Source: Saccharothrix saharensis
Lineage (GTDB): Bacteria > Actinomycetota > Actinomycetes > Mycobacteriales > Pseudonocardiaceae
DNA: 64,000 nucleotides
Reading direction: 5' to 3'
Assembly (NCBI RefSeq): GCF_006716745.1
Contig: NZ_VFPP01000001.1
Span: 1,922,001-1,986,000, forward strand
This document shows, one piece after another, positions 9,058-17,346 of this stretch. Position 1 is the stretch's first letter. The number at the start of each line of letters is the position of its first letter. Made by a program: the position numbers and the translations under genes. Under the pieces are notes generated by a model that did no database searches, had not been told where the DNA came from, and was given only the letters and a program-made list of their open reading frames with translations.

Positions 9058-9882
9058 TCAAGGGGTGCGCACCGGTCCGGCGACGCGGCGCTTCGCGGCT
9101 CGCAGGTAGCGCTCCAGTCCGTTGAGCTTCTGGTCGGCGATGAACGTCGACCGCTCGTTGATGATGACCTGTTCGGCGTGTCGGATGCAGGCCCAGGCCG
9201 AGTCGCCCCACGGGTCGGCGACCTTGACCTCGACGGGGTTGTCGCAGGGGTTCGACAAGCCGAGCTGGCACGTCCGGGGGTGCTCGCCGTCGAGGTGGCC
9301 GGCCGCGAGGTGGCGCAGTTGGCCCGCCAACTTCGCCGACGCGGTGGCGTGCGCTCCGGGAGCCTCGTCCAGACCGCGTTCGGCACGCACCGCCTGGATC
9401 GCGGCCAGGCGCAGCTCCAACTGGTCGGCGACGATCCCGGCCAGCGCGGTGAGCGTCGCGACCTGGGCGTCGGTGACCTCGCGGGGTTCGCGGTCGATCA
9501 CGTTCACCGTGCCCAGCCGGTACCCGTCGCCGGTGATGATCGGCGCGGCGGCGTAGAAGCGCAGGCCCAGCTCGCCGCGCACCAGCGGGTGGTCCAGGGT
9601 GCGGGGGTCGACCGCACCGTCGTTCACCACGTACGCCTCGTCCTGCAACACGGCCGAGGCGCACAGGCCGGGCTCGGTGCCGATCTGGGTCACGCCCGAC
9701 AGGCCGTGGCAGGCCGCGAACCACACGCGGTCGACGTCCACGATCGTCACGGTCGCGATCGGTGTGCCGAAGACCAGCGCGGCCACACGGGCGACGCTGT
9801 CGAAATTACCGTCGGCGGGCGCGTCCAGGATGTGGTAGCGACGGACCGCCGCCAGACGCTCGGGGTCGGTGTGGGTGGGCAC
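9058..9882 (-). CDS. GAF-domain protein
   Basis: 274 residues with a GTG start. Residues 1-25 (ERLAAVRRYHILDAPADGNFDSVARVAA) and the body to about residue 165 form the GAF domain found in cytosolic actinobacterial sensors, with FYAAAPIITGDGYRLGTVNVID as the core strands and DAQVATLTALAGIVADQLELR as the closing helix. The C-terminal third (about 180-274) is not a kinase, phosphodiesterase or ANTAR domain that I recognise; it has one Cys in RTCQLGL and one in WACIRHAEQ. The ligand is unknown. No partner gene is adjacent: downstream is an insertion-sequence remnant and upstream about 165 bases of non-coding DNA. Confidence 0.85.
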   Translation of the reverse strand: MPTHTDPERLAAVRRYHILDAPADGNFDSVARVAALVFGTPIATVTIVDVDRVWFAACHGLSGVTQIGTEPGLCASAVLQDEAYVVNDGAVDPRTLDHPLVRGELGLRFYAAAPIITGDGYRLGTVNVIDREPREVTDAQVATLTALAGIVADQLELRLAAIQAVRAERGLDEAPGAHATASAKLAGQLRHLAAGHLDGEHPRTCQLGLSNPCDNPVEVKVADPWGDSAWACIRHAEQVIINERSTFIADQKLNGLERYLRAAKRRVAGPVRTP

Positions 9883-10047
9883 GCGAGCAACGATAACCGA
9901 AGATCACCGCAGGTCCGGACCGCGAGCGGGCTCGTGGCCGTGCCGCGTGCCACGTTTGACCAGCGACAGCAGTGGGTAGTGCGCGGTGCCGGAACAGCAC
10001 CGTGAAGGCGATCGGCTCGTACCCTCAAGCGGATCCACGGGCTCGGG

Positions 10048-10200
10048 TCAAGCAGCGAGGCCGGCTTCCGGCGCCACCGGCCGGCGACGACCGGGCGGCA
10101 TGCTCCGCGGGTACCACCACGCGGCCCGAACCGCGCGGACGACAGCCGCGGCGAGCGCGAGGCCGGCCCGAGCAGCACGGCCGGCGAGGAAGGAGATCAC
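10048..10200 (-). CDS. 50-residue ORF overlapping the ATP-grasp stop
   Basis: A GTG at 10200 overlaps the TGA of the ATP-grasp gene in a GTGA junction, the same coupling used elsewhere in this gene set. The product begins VISFLAGRAARAGLALAAAV, continues with a basic, Trp-rich part (VRAAWWYP), and ends in a Pro/Arg-rich tail with GLAA. It could be a single membrane-inserted or amphipathic helix, a small accessory protein, or a peptide substrate of the neighbouring ligase. I know no family for it, and it may be a chance frame in GC-rich DNA. Confidence 0.4.
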   Translation of the reverse strand: MISFLAGRAARAGLALAAAVVRAVRAAWWYPRSMPPGRRRPVAPEAGLAA

Positions 10201-11471
10201 TCGCGGTAGGTGAAGGCGGCGGTCGCCCGAGCCCTCGAGTTCGCGCCCAGGTTCACCACCGCGCCGCCACCCCGCGGCACCGCCCGGATCATCGTCCCGG
10301 CGAAGCCTTCCGGCGTCACGAACAGGCCCCAGGCCGGCGTCCAGCCGCCTACCTCGCCCGTCGTCACGTCGACCACCGGCTCGGGTTCCGGCACCACGCG
10401 GCGTTGCACCACGTGACTCCGTCGCACGGCCTCGTCCAACAACGCCTTCCATGCTTCTTCGGGCGTCTCCCAGCCCGCGACCACACCGCGGCCACCGAAG
10501 TCCCGCGCCGGTTTCAGGATGAGCTGTTCGCGTTCCTGGAAGCACTGGTCCACGAGGTCGGGGGTGATCCGCCTGGTCCACGGCAGCACGCGATCGACCA
10601 GTGCCCGTTCCTCGGCGGATGTCCAGCGCGCGTCGGACAGCAGCGCGAGTGCCCCTTTGTTGGAGTACAGCGAGCTGTTCATCGGCGTGAAGAGCACGCA
10701 CGTGCCATCGGTGTGGGCCCTCAGGATGCGGGCGACCGCCGGAGCGTTCGCCGGGACGTGGTCGACGGTGAAGTACCGCAGCACCACGTCGACCCGCCCG
10801 CGGCCGACGAACAGCCGTCCGGAACGGGTGCGCACCTCGCCGAGTCCGGCCAGCACCACGTCCAGACCGAGCCGGGACAACGCCTCCAGCACCGAACCGA
10901 GCAGGTCGCGGTACGCGGGCAGGTCGACGTCGGCGCACACCAGGGCCACCACCGGATCGGGTGCCCCCGACGCCACGCGCAGCGACCTGACGACCGCGGC
11001 GGCCGTGTCGACGTACCCCAGCCGGTGCTCCGCGGCGAACGAGGCGAACGCGGGCACGCCCAGCAGTGCCTGGTGCAGCGAGGCGTTGTCCAGACCGCCG
11101 AGGTCGCTGGCGACGTTGAACTCCAGCATCGTGAACGAGGAGCCGTTGCGGTAGAAGTCCGCGCGGCCGTACTGGACGGGCGGCCCGTCGTGGTAGGACG
11201 CGAGCAGGCCCGAGGTCACCGGGTCGATGCCCAGCGCCGAGCAGTAGCGCGTGACGTCGCCGTCGAACACGCGCGAGGGCAACGATGCCAGCAGGTCCAG
11301 CACGGCGATCGTGTCGCGGGCGCACGACAGCAGGTCGTCCTCCGGCACGAAGAGCGGGCGGGACAGCAGGTTGCCCTGCCGGTAGCGCCGGTAGGCGGGA
11401 GGCACCTCCGCCTCACCGACCGCGTCGACCAGTGCCGGGTCCGAGAGGTACCGCGCGGTCACCGGGTTCAT
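10197..11471 (-). CDS. ATP-grasp ligase-like protein
   Basis: 424 residues from the ATG at 11471, which overlaps the TGA of the exporter gene by four bases. The middle carries MLEFNVASDLGGLDN (about residue 115) and the C-terminal half an ATP-binding segment LILKPARDFGGRGVVAGW followed by a VVQRRVVPEPEPVVDV strand. This is the ATP-grasp signature (Lys and Gly-rich loop, then a Glu-rich metal-binding strand), in an arrangement closest to circularly permuted/glutathionylspermidine-synthase-type ligases, which make amide bonds through acyl phosphates. The substrate is unknown. The divergent gene set starts with a gamma-glutamylcyclotransferase, so an add-then-remove glutamyl protection step, as BtrJ/BtrG do in butirosin synthesis, is a reasonable hypothesis. 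Confidence 0.8.
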   Translation of the reverse strand: MNPVTARYLSDPALVDAVGEAEVPPAYRRYRQGNLLSRPLFVPEDDLLSCARDTIAVLDLLASLPSRVFDGDVTRYCSALGIDPVTSGLLASYHDGPPVQYGRADFYRNGSSFTMLEFNVASDLGGLDNASLHQALLGVPAFASFAAEHRLGYVDTAAAVVRSLRVASGAPDPVVALVCADVDLPAYRDLLGSVLEALSRLGLDVVLAGLGEVRTRSGRLFVGRGRVDVVLRYFTVDHVPANAPAVARILRAHTDGTCVLFTPMNSSLYSNKGALALLSDARWTSAEERALVDRVLPWTRRITPDLVDQCFQEREQLILKPARDFGGRGVVAGWETPEEAWKALLDEAVRRSHVVQRRVVPEPEPVVDVTTGEVGGWTPAWGLFVTPEGFAGTMIRAVPRGGGAVVNLGANSRARATAAFTYRE

Positions 11472-12730
11472 GCCGCCACCGTCTCGGGGAGGTCCCGCAG
11501 CCGCCGCAGCGGGGAGACCAGCAGCACCAGGGCGGCGAGGAGAAAACCGGCGCCGGCCGCCACGAGGGCCCACCGCGTGCCGAGCGCCGTGCCCAGGAAG
11601 CCCCCCGTCACGCCACCCAGCGGCAGCGCGCCCCACATCAGGAAGCGCACGCTCGCGTTCATGCGGCCGAGCAGCCGGTCGGGGCAGATCGCCTGGCGGA
11701 AACTGAGGTTCGACACGTTGAACACCGACAGGATCAGGTGCATGAGGAAGTAGCCGACGGCGAAGAAGGCCAGGCCTCGACCCGGAAACGTCAGCGGCAG
11801 CAACAAGAACGCGGGCACGCACGCGAGTTCCGACACCCAGATGGCGCGTGAGCGGCCGATCTTGTCGGCGACCTTGCCCGCCACCAGTGCGCCGACGAGA
11901 CCGCCGGCCCCCGCCAGCGCGAGCATCGCACCGACCGCGGCCTCCGTGAGCACCAGCTCGCGCACCAGCAGCACGATGACCAGCGGCTGGGTGATGCCGT
12001 AGCTGAAGTTGAAGACCGTGGCCGCCACCGTGGTCGCGCGCAGCAGCTTGTTGCCCAGCACGAACTTCAGGCCTTCGGCGATCTCGCCGCGCAGCGAGCG
12101 CGCCTCGGGACGCGCGGGCCGTTCCTCGACCGCGCGTATGCGGGACAGCAGGAACGCCGACGCGAGGTAGCCGACGGAGGTCAGGAAGATCGCGTTCACC
12201 GCTCCGAGCGCCTGGGACAGCACGCCGCCGAGCGCCGGACCCGCGGCCACCGCCGTCGAGCGGGTGGACTCCAGACGCCCGTTGGCGGTCACCAGTCCCG
12301 CGCGCCCGACCAGCGCGGGCACGTACGACTGGTAGGTCACGTCGAACACGACCTGCGCGAGACCCGCCAGGACCACGACGGCGAGCAGTTGCGGGAGCGT
12401 CAGCACGTCGAGCCACCACAGCAGGGGCACGAGTGCGAGCAGACCCGCGCGCAGCAGGTTGGAGGTGATCAGCACGGGACGCCGGCGCACCCGGTCGGCC
12501 AGCACCCCGGCGGGCAACGCGATGAGCAGGAAGCCGATGGTCTGGGCCGCGGACAGCAAGCCCAGCTGGAGCGGTGTCGCGGCGAGCGCGGTCGCGGCCA
12601 GCAGCCGCACGGACACGTCGCCGATCTGGCCCCCGACCACGCTGGCCGTCTGACCGGCCCACAGCAGCCCGAAACCGCTCCCCCGTGCGCTTTCCACCCA
12701 CGCACATTCACACGGGGCCAATTTACGCAC
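11468..12730 (-). CDS. MFS transporter, probable exporter
   Basis: 420 residues with about 12 hydrophobic helices. The MFS loop 2-3 motif appears as GVLADRVRRRPVLI and a second-half counterpart as KVADKIGRSRAIW. The layout matches the enterobactin-exporter/EntS-like MFS_3 group, commonly linked to natural-product export. The start is uncertain: the GTG at 12730 lacks a good ribosome site and a GTG near 12696 (VESARGSG) is an alternative. It heads the minus arm of the divergent cluster; the ATP-grasp gene follows with a 4-base overlap. The promoter must lie in the 71 bases shared with the cyclotransferase gene. Confidence 0.88.
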   Translation of the reverse strand: MRKLAPCECAWVESARGSGFGLLWAGQTASVVGGQIGDVSVRLLAATALAATPLQLGLLSAAQTIGFLLIALPAGVLADRVRRRPVLITSNLLRAGLLALVPLLWWLDVLTLPQLLAVVVLAGLAQVVFDVTYQSYVPALVGRAGLVTANGRLESTRSTAVAAGPALGGVLSQALGAVNAIFLTSVGYLASAFLLSRIRAVEERPARPEARSLRGEIAEGLKFVLGNKLLRATTVAATVFNFSYGITQPLVIVLLVRELVLTEAAVGAMLALAGAGGLVGALVAGKVADKIGRSRAIWVSELACVPAFLLLPLTFPGRGLAFFAVGYFLMHLILSVFNVSNLSFRQAICPDRLLGRMNASVRFLMWGALPLGGVTGGFLGTALGTRWALVAAGAGFLLAALVLLVSPLRRLRDLPETVAA

Positions 12731-12801
12731 AACGCGGTGTGAGGAACGTCACTTGCGCGATTCCGTGATCTGCTTCCCGCTTCGGAGCGGGTTCCGGAAC
12801 A

Positions 12802-13257
12802 GTGGCAGACGTGATCGACCCCACTGGGCGCGGCCGACTCGCGAGCCGACCGGATGCACTGTTCGCATATGGCAGCCTCACCTTCCCGGAAGTGCTCGAA
12901 GTCCTCCTCGACCGCGTACCGGCGTACACACCGGCCGCAGCACCCGGTTGGCGTATTGCGGCATTGCGGAATCGGCCGTTCCCCGTTCTCGTGCCCGGTG
13001 CGGGAGTAGCCGCCGGCGTGCTCCTCACCGACCTCACGTCAGCCGAATGGCGGATCGTCGACGCGTTCGAGGCACGCTCCTACGAACTGCGCCGACTCGA
13101 TCTCGACATCGGCCGCGGTTGGGCTTACGTCGCGGGCGCACAGGCGGACGCCGACTGGGGAGTGCTCGCCCACGACTGGGTCAGGGATGCCTTCGACTTG
13201 ACCCCCTACCTGCGGCGATGCTCCGAATGGCGGCAGACCGCCCCGGTGTGGCGCTGA
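12802..13257 (+). CDS. gamma-glutamylcyclotransferase-like (AIG2/GGCT) protein
   Basis: 151 residues, GTG start preceded by GGAGCGG. The family substrate-binding motif FAYGSL is at residues 21-26, and the expected catalytic glutamate is E90 in VDAFEARSYELRRL. GGCT-fold enzymes release a gamma-glutamyl group as 5-oxoproline; in butirosin synthesis BtrG does this to unmask an amine after an ATP-grasp ligase added the glutamyl group. The divergent neighbour here is an ATP-grasp ligase-like protein, which supports but does not prove a similar role. It is the first gene of the plus arm, with 141 bases to the methyltransferase. Confidence 0.85.
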   Translation: MADVIDPTGRGRLASRPDALFAYGSLTFPEVLEVLLDRVPAYTPAAAPGWRIAALRNRPFPVLVPGAGVAAGVLLTDLTSAEWRIVDAFEARSYELRRLDLDIGRGWAYVAGAQADADWGVLAHDWVRDAFDLTPYLRRCSEWRQTAPVWR

Positions 13258-13398
13258 TCGGCCGCACTGGTGCGGAAAGCCCGGCGGGTACTGGCGCGCG
13301 CCGGTCCCCACCAGGACAGTGGAACGATCACCGTCTCGCCTGTCCAGTTCCCGGCGCACTGTTGAGACAATCCGCCGCGAGTTCCATAGGGAGATTGA

Positions 13399-14319
13399 AT
13401 GACTGTCAGCGTGCGGTCGACGACGGCGTACGCCGTCATCGACACGACATTGCGCGGCCACGCGGAATACCGGGACTTCCAGAAAGGGTCGATGACCCGA
13501 TCGGATTACTCACGCTGGGTCGAGTCGCGGTTCGACGAGCTGAGCGGACTTGGACTGGATCGCGACAAGCAGAACCTGTCCACGCGTTTTCCGCTGGACG
13601 ACCACGCGTGTGTGACGAACGCGCTCGGCACACTCGCGGAAGATGGCCTCGTACCGGGCGCCGACTACCCGGTCGACGCGTTCCACGAGTTCGCCGGACG
13701 CGTGGCGGAAGAATGGGACCACGGCGGGCGAACGACCTTCATCTTCCCCGAGGAAGCCCGGTTGATGTTCGCGCTCACGCAGCAGGTGCGACCGCGCAAC
13801 GCGGTGTTCCTCGGCTCTTACTACGGGTACTGGGCGGTGTGGGCGCTGCCGGCCGTCGCGGCCGCGGGCGGGCGGGCGACGCTCGTCGACATCGACGAGG
13901 GCGTGATGTCGCTGGCGGAGCGCAACATCGCCGCGCTCGGCTACTCCGACGTGGTCGACTTCGTGGTCGCCGACGCCTCCGAGTACGCGCGCACGCTGAG
14001 CGACGTGGACCTGTGCGTGCTCGACGCCGAGGGGCCCCTCGACGCGCCGGACCCCGATCAGAGGGACAAGGCCATCTACTACCCGCACACGCGGGCGGTC
14101 GGCCACGCACTGCCACCGGGCGGGTTGCTCGTGGCGCACAACGTGCTGCTGGAGAACCTGACCGGGAACGCCTACTTCGCGGGCCGCATCGCCAACAACA
14201 AGGCCCAGTTCGCCAAGTGGTCGGCGCACCTGGAGGAGTTCTACGACGTGCACCGCGTGTTCGCGACGTCCGAAGGCGTCGGCGTGTACCGGAGGAACGG
14301 GTTACCGTGTGCGGGGTGA
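13399..14319 (+). CDS. SAM-dependent methyltransferase, O-methyltransferase-like
   Basis: 306 residues; the ATG follows GGGAGATTGA. The Rossmann core starts at about residue 134 with NAVFLGSYYGYWAVWALP and the acidic end of strand 2, ATLVDIDEGVMSLAERNIAALG, then VDFVVADASEY and LCVLDAEGPLDAPD. This looks like the class I catechol/caffeoyl-CoA O-methyltransferase (Methyltransf_3) branch. The N-terminal 130 residues are less typical and may form a substrate lid. The stop lies 13 bases inside the next gene, so the two are translationally coupled. The acceptor is unknown; an oxygen made by the downstream N-oxygenase is one possibility. Confidence 0.82.
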   Translation: MTVSVRSTTAYAVIDTTLRGHAEYRDFQKGSMTRSDYSRWVESRFDELSGLGLDRDKQNLSTRFPLDDHACVTNALGTLAEDGLVPGADYPVDAFHEFAGRVAEEWDHGGRTTFIFPEEARLMFALTQQVRPRNAVFLGSYYGYWAVWALPAVAAAGGRATLVDIDEGVMSLAERNIAALGYSDVVDFVVADASEYARTLSDVDLCVLDAEGPLDAPDPDQRDKAIYYPHTRAVGHALPPGGLLVAHNVLLENLTGNAYFAGRIANNKAQFAKWSAHLEEFYDVHRVFATSEGVGVYRRNGLPCAG

Positions 14320-15362
14320 CCGGACTGTTCATCGGGTGTCCGGCTCTCACCGCGTGCCCGAAGGCGGCGCTGGCCGCGCTCGCCACAGCCGGTACCGGGC
14401 ACGCGGCCGAACCACCCGCCGTACCCCCGGAGTACCGCACCCCGTTCGCGACCTGGTTCGAGCGGGCGAGCGTGCGGCAGGCGCCCCGGCGCGTGCTGGA
14501 CGAGGGCGAGGAGAAGCACTCGTTCTCACCCGACCTCGTCCCGGTGGCCGGGCACGCACTCGTCCGCGCGCTGCCCGGGGACGTGTTCGAGCAGGTGCTC
14601 ACCCAGCACCTGTACCGGTACCTGGACTTCACGACCAAGCTCGAGCACCTGGTCGTGAACCGCACGGTGCTGGGCATCGCCCACCGGACCCTCGGCGTGG
14701 ACCTGCCCGAGGAGATGGTCTTCGACGCTTACAAGATCTACTGCGACGAGGCGTACCACGCGGTGTTCTCGATGGACCTGCTCCGGCAGGTTCGGGCCCG
14801 CACGGGCATCGCGCCCAGGCTCGCGCCCGAGCCGTACTTCATGACCCGGCTGCGGCGGTTGCAGGAGTCGCTGGCGCCGGAGCTGAGGCCGTTGGCGGAA
14901 CTGCTGTTCGTGGTGTGCTCGGAGACGTTGATCTCGGCGACGCTCGCGGAGGTCCCGGACGACGCTCGTGTGCACGCGGCCGTGCGCGACACGATCCGCG
15001 ACCACGCGCAAGACGAGGGACGCCATCACGCGTACTTCGCGTCGTTCCTGAAGTACCTGTGGCACCAGCTCAGCCCTCCTGTGCGCCGCCACCTCGCGCC
15101 GCTGCTGCCCGATCTGGTGCTCGCGTTCCTCCACCCCGACCTGCCCTCGGTGCGGGAGGAACTGCTCGCCTACGGCCTGTCCGCGGACGACTCCGAGCAG
15201 GTGCTCGCCGAGGTGTACGACGAGCGGAAGGTGCGTGAGCACGCCCGGGGCACCGCGCGGCTCACCTTGCGCTACCTCACGTCCGTCGGCGTGCTCGACG
15301 ACCCTGCGGCGCGTGACCGCTTCGAAGAACTCGGACTGCTCGAAGGAGCCCCACCGGAATGA
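14307..15362 (+). CDS. AurF-family diiron N-oxygenase
   Basis: 351 residues from a GTG at 14307, with GGAGG at 14291-14295. The diiron ligand pattern known from AurF and CmlI is complete: E113 (TKLEHLV), E148 and H151 (CDEAYHAVF), E206 (CSETLIS), and H233, E237, H240 (DHAQDEGRHHAYF), four Glu and three His in the right order and spacing. AurF and CmlI oxidise arylamines to nitro or hydroxylamino groups in aureothin and chloramphenicol synthesis; other members act on other amines. No polyketide or shikimate-type gene is nearby, so the substrate is open. It overlaps the methyltransferase before it and the acetyltransferase after it (ATGA). Confidence 0.88.
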   Translation: MCGVTGLFIGCPALTACPKAALAALATAGTGHAAEPPAVPPEYRTPFATWFERASVRQAPRRVLDEGEEKHSFSPDLVPVAGHALVRALPGDVFEQVLTQHLYRYLDFTTKLEHLVVNRTVLGIAHRTLGVDLPEEMVFDAYKIYCDEAYHAVFSMDLLRQVRARTGIAPRLAPEPYFMTRLRRLQESLAPELRPLAELLFVVCSETLISATLAEVPDDARVHAAVRDTIRDHAQDEGRHHAYFASFLKYLWHQLSPPVRRHLAPLLPDLVLAFLHPDLPSVREELLAYGLSADDSEQVLAEVYDERKVREHARGTARLTLRYLTSVGVLDDPAARDRFEELGLLEGAPPE

Positions 15363-15910
15363 CCACCTCCACACCCCTCACCACCGTCCGGGCGGCCACC
15401 ACCGCCGACCTGGAGGACCTGAGGGCGATCTACAACCACGCGGTGCGGCACACCGATGCCACCCTCGACACCGAGGAGAAGACAGCCGAGCAGATGGCCG
15501 CGTGGCTGGCCGGGCACGGTGGCCGCAACGCCGCCGTGGTCGCCGAGCGGGACGGCCACGTCCTCGGTTACGGCACCCTGAGCCCGTTCGCGGCGCGAGG
15601 TGGATACTTCCCCAGCACGGAGATCTCGGTCTACGTGGCGCCCGACGCCCAGGGCATGGGCGTCGGTGGGACGTTGACCGGGTGGCTGGTGGACTTCGCG
15701 CGCGAGGAGGGCTACAGCACCATCATCAGCTTCAACACGGACACGAACATCGCGTCGATCCGGATGATCGAGCGGCACGGGTTCGTGCGCACCGGCTTGA
15801 TCCGGCACATCGGGGTGAAGCTGGGCAGGCTGGTGAACCTCGCGGTCTTCCAGCTGGTCTTCCCCGAGAACCTGCCCCGCTACCAGGACGAACAGGACAC
15901 CACGCCATGA
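15359..15910 (+). CDS. GNAT N-acetyltransferase, PAT/phosphinothricin-type
   Basis: 183 residues. The fold is GNAT: VRAATTADLEDLRAIYNHAV at the N terminus, the acetyl-CoA loop DAQGMGVGGTL near residue 102, and FNTDTNIASIRMIERHGF as motif B. The order and the late FQLVFPENLP tail match the phosphinothricin/MddA-type acetyltransferases that act on small amino acids. In a cluster it could tailor the product or act in self-protection. It overlaps its neighbours by four bases on both sides (ATGA at 15359 and 15907), so the operon is tightly coupled. Confidence 0.87.
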   Translation: MTTSTPLTTVRAATTADLEDLRAIYNHAVRHTDATLDTEEKTAEQMAAWLAGHGGRNAAVVAERDGHVLGYGTLSPFAARGGYFPSTEISVYVAPDAQGMGVGGTLTGWLVDFAREEGYSTIISFNTDTNIASIRMIERHGFVRTGLIRHIGVKLGRLVNLAVFQLVFPENLPRYQDEQDTTP

Positions 15911-16899
15911 CGGGCTTCGCCTTCGACCAGCACGTCCTGCAGCAGCCGGACGTGGTCGCGGCGCTGCTGGACGCCGAACTGCCCGCCCTGGACCCCGACC
16001 GCCCCGTCGTGTTCACGGGGATCGGCACGTCGCTGCACGCCTGCCGAATGGCCGCGGCGTGGACCCGGATCGTCACGGACGGCCGCGTCCGCCCGGCCGC
16101 CATCGACGCGCACGACCTCGCGCTGAGCGAATCCGTGCAGCCGGACGACCAGGTCGTCGTGGTCAGCCACAGGGGCACCAAGCGCTACCCGAACCGGGTG
16201 CTGGCCGCGGCCCGGGAGGCGGGGGCGTCGACGATCGCGATCACCGGCGAGGGGGCCCACACCCCCGTCGCCGACGTGGTCGTGCGCACCTGCCCCCAGG
16301 AGCGGGCGAGCACGCACACGGTGTCGTACACGGCGGCGCTCGTCGTGCTGGGACGCCTCGTGGCGCGGGCGTTCGACGCCACCGGACTGGCCGAGGCGCT
16401 CGCCGAGGCGCCTGGGGCGATGAGGGACACGCTCGCGCTGCCGCTTCCCACCGAAGCCGTGGACGCGGTCGTGTCCGCGTCCCCGATCATCGTCACCGGC
16501 ACCGGACTCGACGCGATCACGGCGGACGAGGTGGCGCTGAAGCTCAAGGAAGGCACCTACCGCTGGGCGGAGGGCCTGCACACGGAGTTCGCGCTGCACG
16601 GCACCCCCGCGGTGTTCTCCTCCTCGACGGCCGCGTTCCTCCTCCGCGCCGCGGATGACGGTGACCGGACCGCCGACCTGCAGGGCCTGCTCGATGAACT
16701 GGACGCCACGACGCTGGTCGTCGCCGAGGACGGCGACGTGCGGTTCGCGGCAACCCACCCCTTGGCCCGTCCACTGGTGACCGTGCTGCCGTTCCAGCGG
16801 CTGGTGTCGGCGGCAGCCGTGCGCCTCGACGCGAACCCCGACCTCACGCACCTGGAAGCCGAACCGTGGGCAAGCGCGATCCGCGCCGTGCAGTTGTGA
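15907..16899 (+). CDS. SIS-domain sugar isomerase-like protein
   Basis: 330 residues with two SIS domains like the C-terminal half of GlmS but no glutaminase domain. Domain one: VVFTGIGTSLHACRMAAAW and VVVSHRGTKRYPNRVLAA, where the usual S-x-S-G-x-T phosphate loop is changed to SHRGTKR. Domain two: IIVTGTGLDAITADEVALK and LKEGTYRWAEGLHTEFALHG, which matches the GlmS KLKE-AxA-ExHGP region. It may isomerise or bind a phosphosugar or amino sugar, or have lost catalysis. It closes the plus arm; a complete GlmS is encoded 7.6 kb downstream. Confidence 0.82.
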   Translation: MTGFAFDQHVLQQPDVVAALLDAELPALDPDRPVVFTGIGTSLHACRMAAAWTRIVTDGRVRPAAIDAHDLALSESVQPDDQVVVVSHRGTKRYPNRVLAAAREAGASTIAITGEGAHTPVADVVVRTCPQERASTHTVSYTAALVVLGRLVARAFDATGLAEALAEAPGAMRDTLALPLPTEAVDAVVSASPIIVTGTGLDAITADEVALKLKEGTYRWAEGLHTEFALHGTPAVFSSSTAAFLLRAADDGDRTADLQGLLDELDATTLVVAEDGDVRFAATHPLARPLVTVLPFQRLVSAAAVRLDANPDLTHLEAEPWASAIRAVQL

Positions 16900-16914
16900 A
16901 CCGGCAGTGTGCCC

Positions 16915-17160
16915 GAGCTTGATCGTGTCGCGAATTCCCGAACCCCAGGCGAAACCACCCTCGACGTCGCTCTCCCGGGCGCGGGCGGTCAACGGGATCA
17001 CCGGTGTGGCGGCGGTCGCCTCGGCCGCCCGCAACTCCCGGCAGACGTCCAGCCCGGTCATCCGGGGCATCATCACGTCCGGGACAAGGATGTCCGGCAT
17101 CCGTCGCGGGCCGAGGCCAGAGCTGTGGCTCCGTCCTCGGCGACGAGCACGGTGGTATCG
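16915..17160 (-). pseudogene. response-regulator receiver-domain remnant
   Basis: On the minus strand TTVLVAEDGATALASARDG is read in one frame and PDILVPDVMMPRMTGLDVC with RELRAAEATAATPVI in the next, ending near RESDVEGGFAWG. Together these are a REC domain: the start strand, the D-V-M-M-P phosphorylation loop and the TAR segment. The part between the first strand and the EDG helix is missing, as if the two VxAED copies normal in this family recombined. There is no output domain and no start codon in register. Confidence 0.75.
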
Positions 17161-17346
17161 GAACTCCCGAATGGAGGTCGATGGAACGACCTCAGGACTT
17201 GCTCTCAGCGGTGCCGCCGCCGGCCCTCGGGCCCGGAAGGCCGGTACTGCACCGGCGAACCGGAGTTCCGGGTCCTCCGCGACCCCGGATCGCGAGTGCG
17301 ACTGCGTCCCGACCCCCACGCCCCGGCCCGGCAGGGGCGCACCGGG

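Noticed and set aside
11472-12707. apparent 836-residue fusion reading into the ATP-grasp protein
   Set aside because: The upstream 412 residues are the wrong frame of the exporter gene; the real ligase start is the ATG at 11471.
12753-14306. apparent long N-terminal extension of the AurF-like protein
   Set aside because: That part overlaps the cyclotransferase and methyltransferase genes in another frame and has no conserved sequence.
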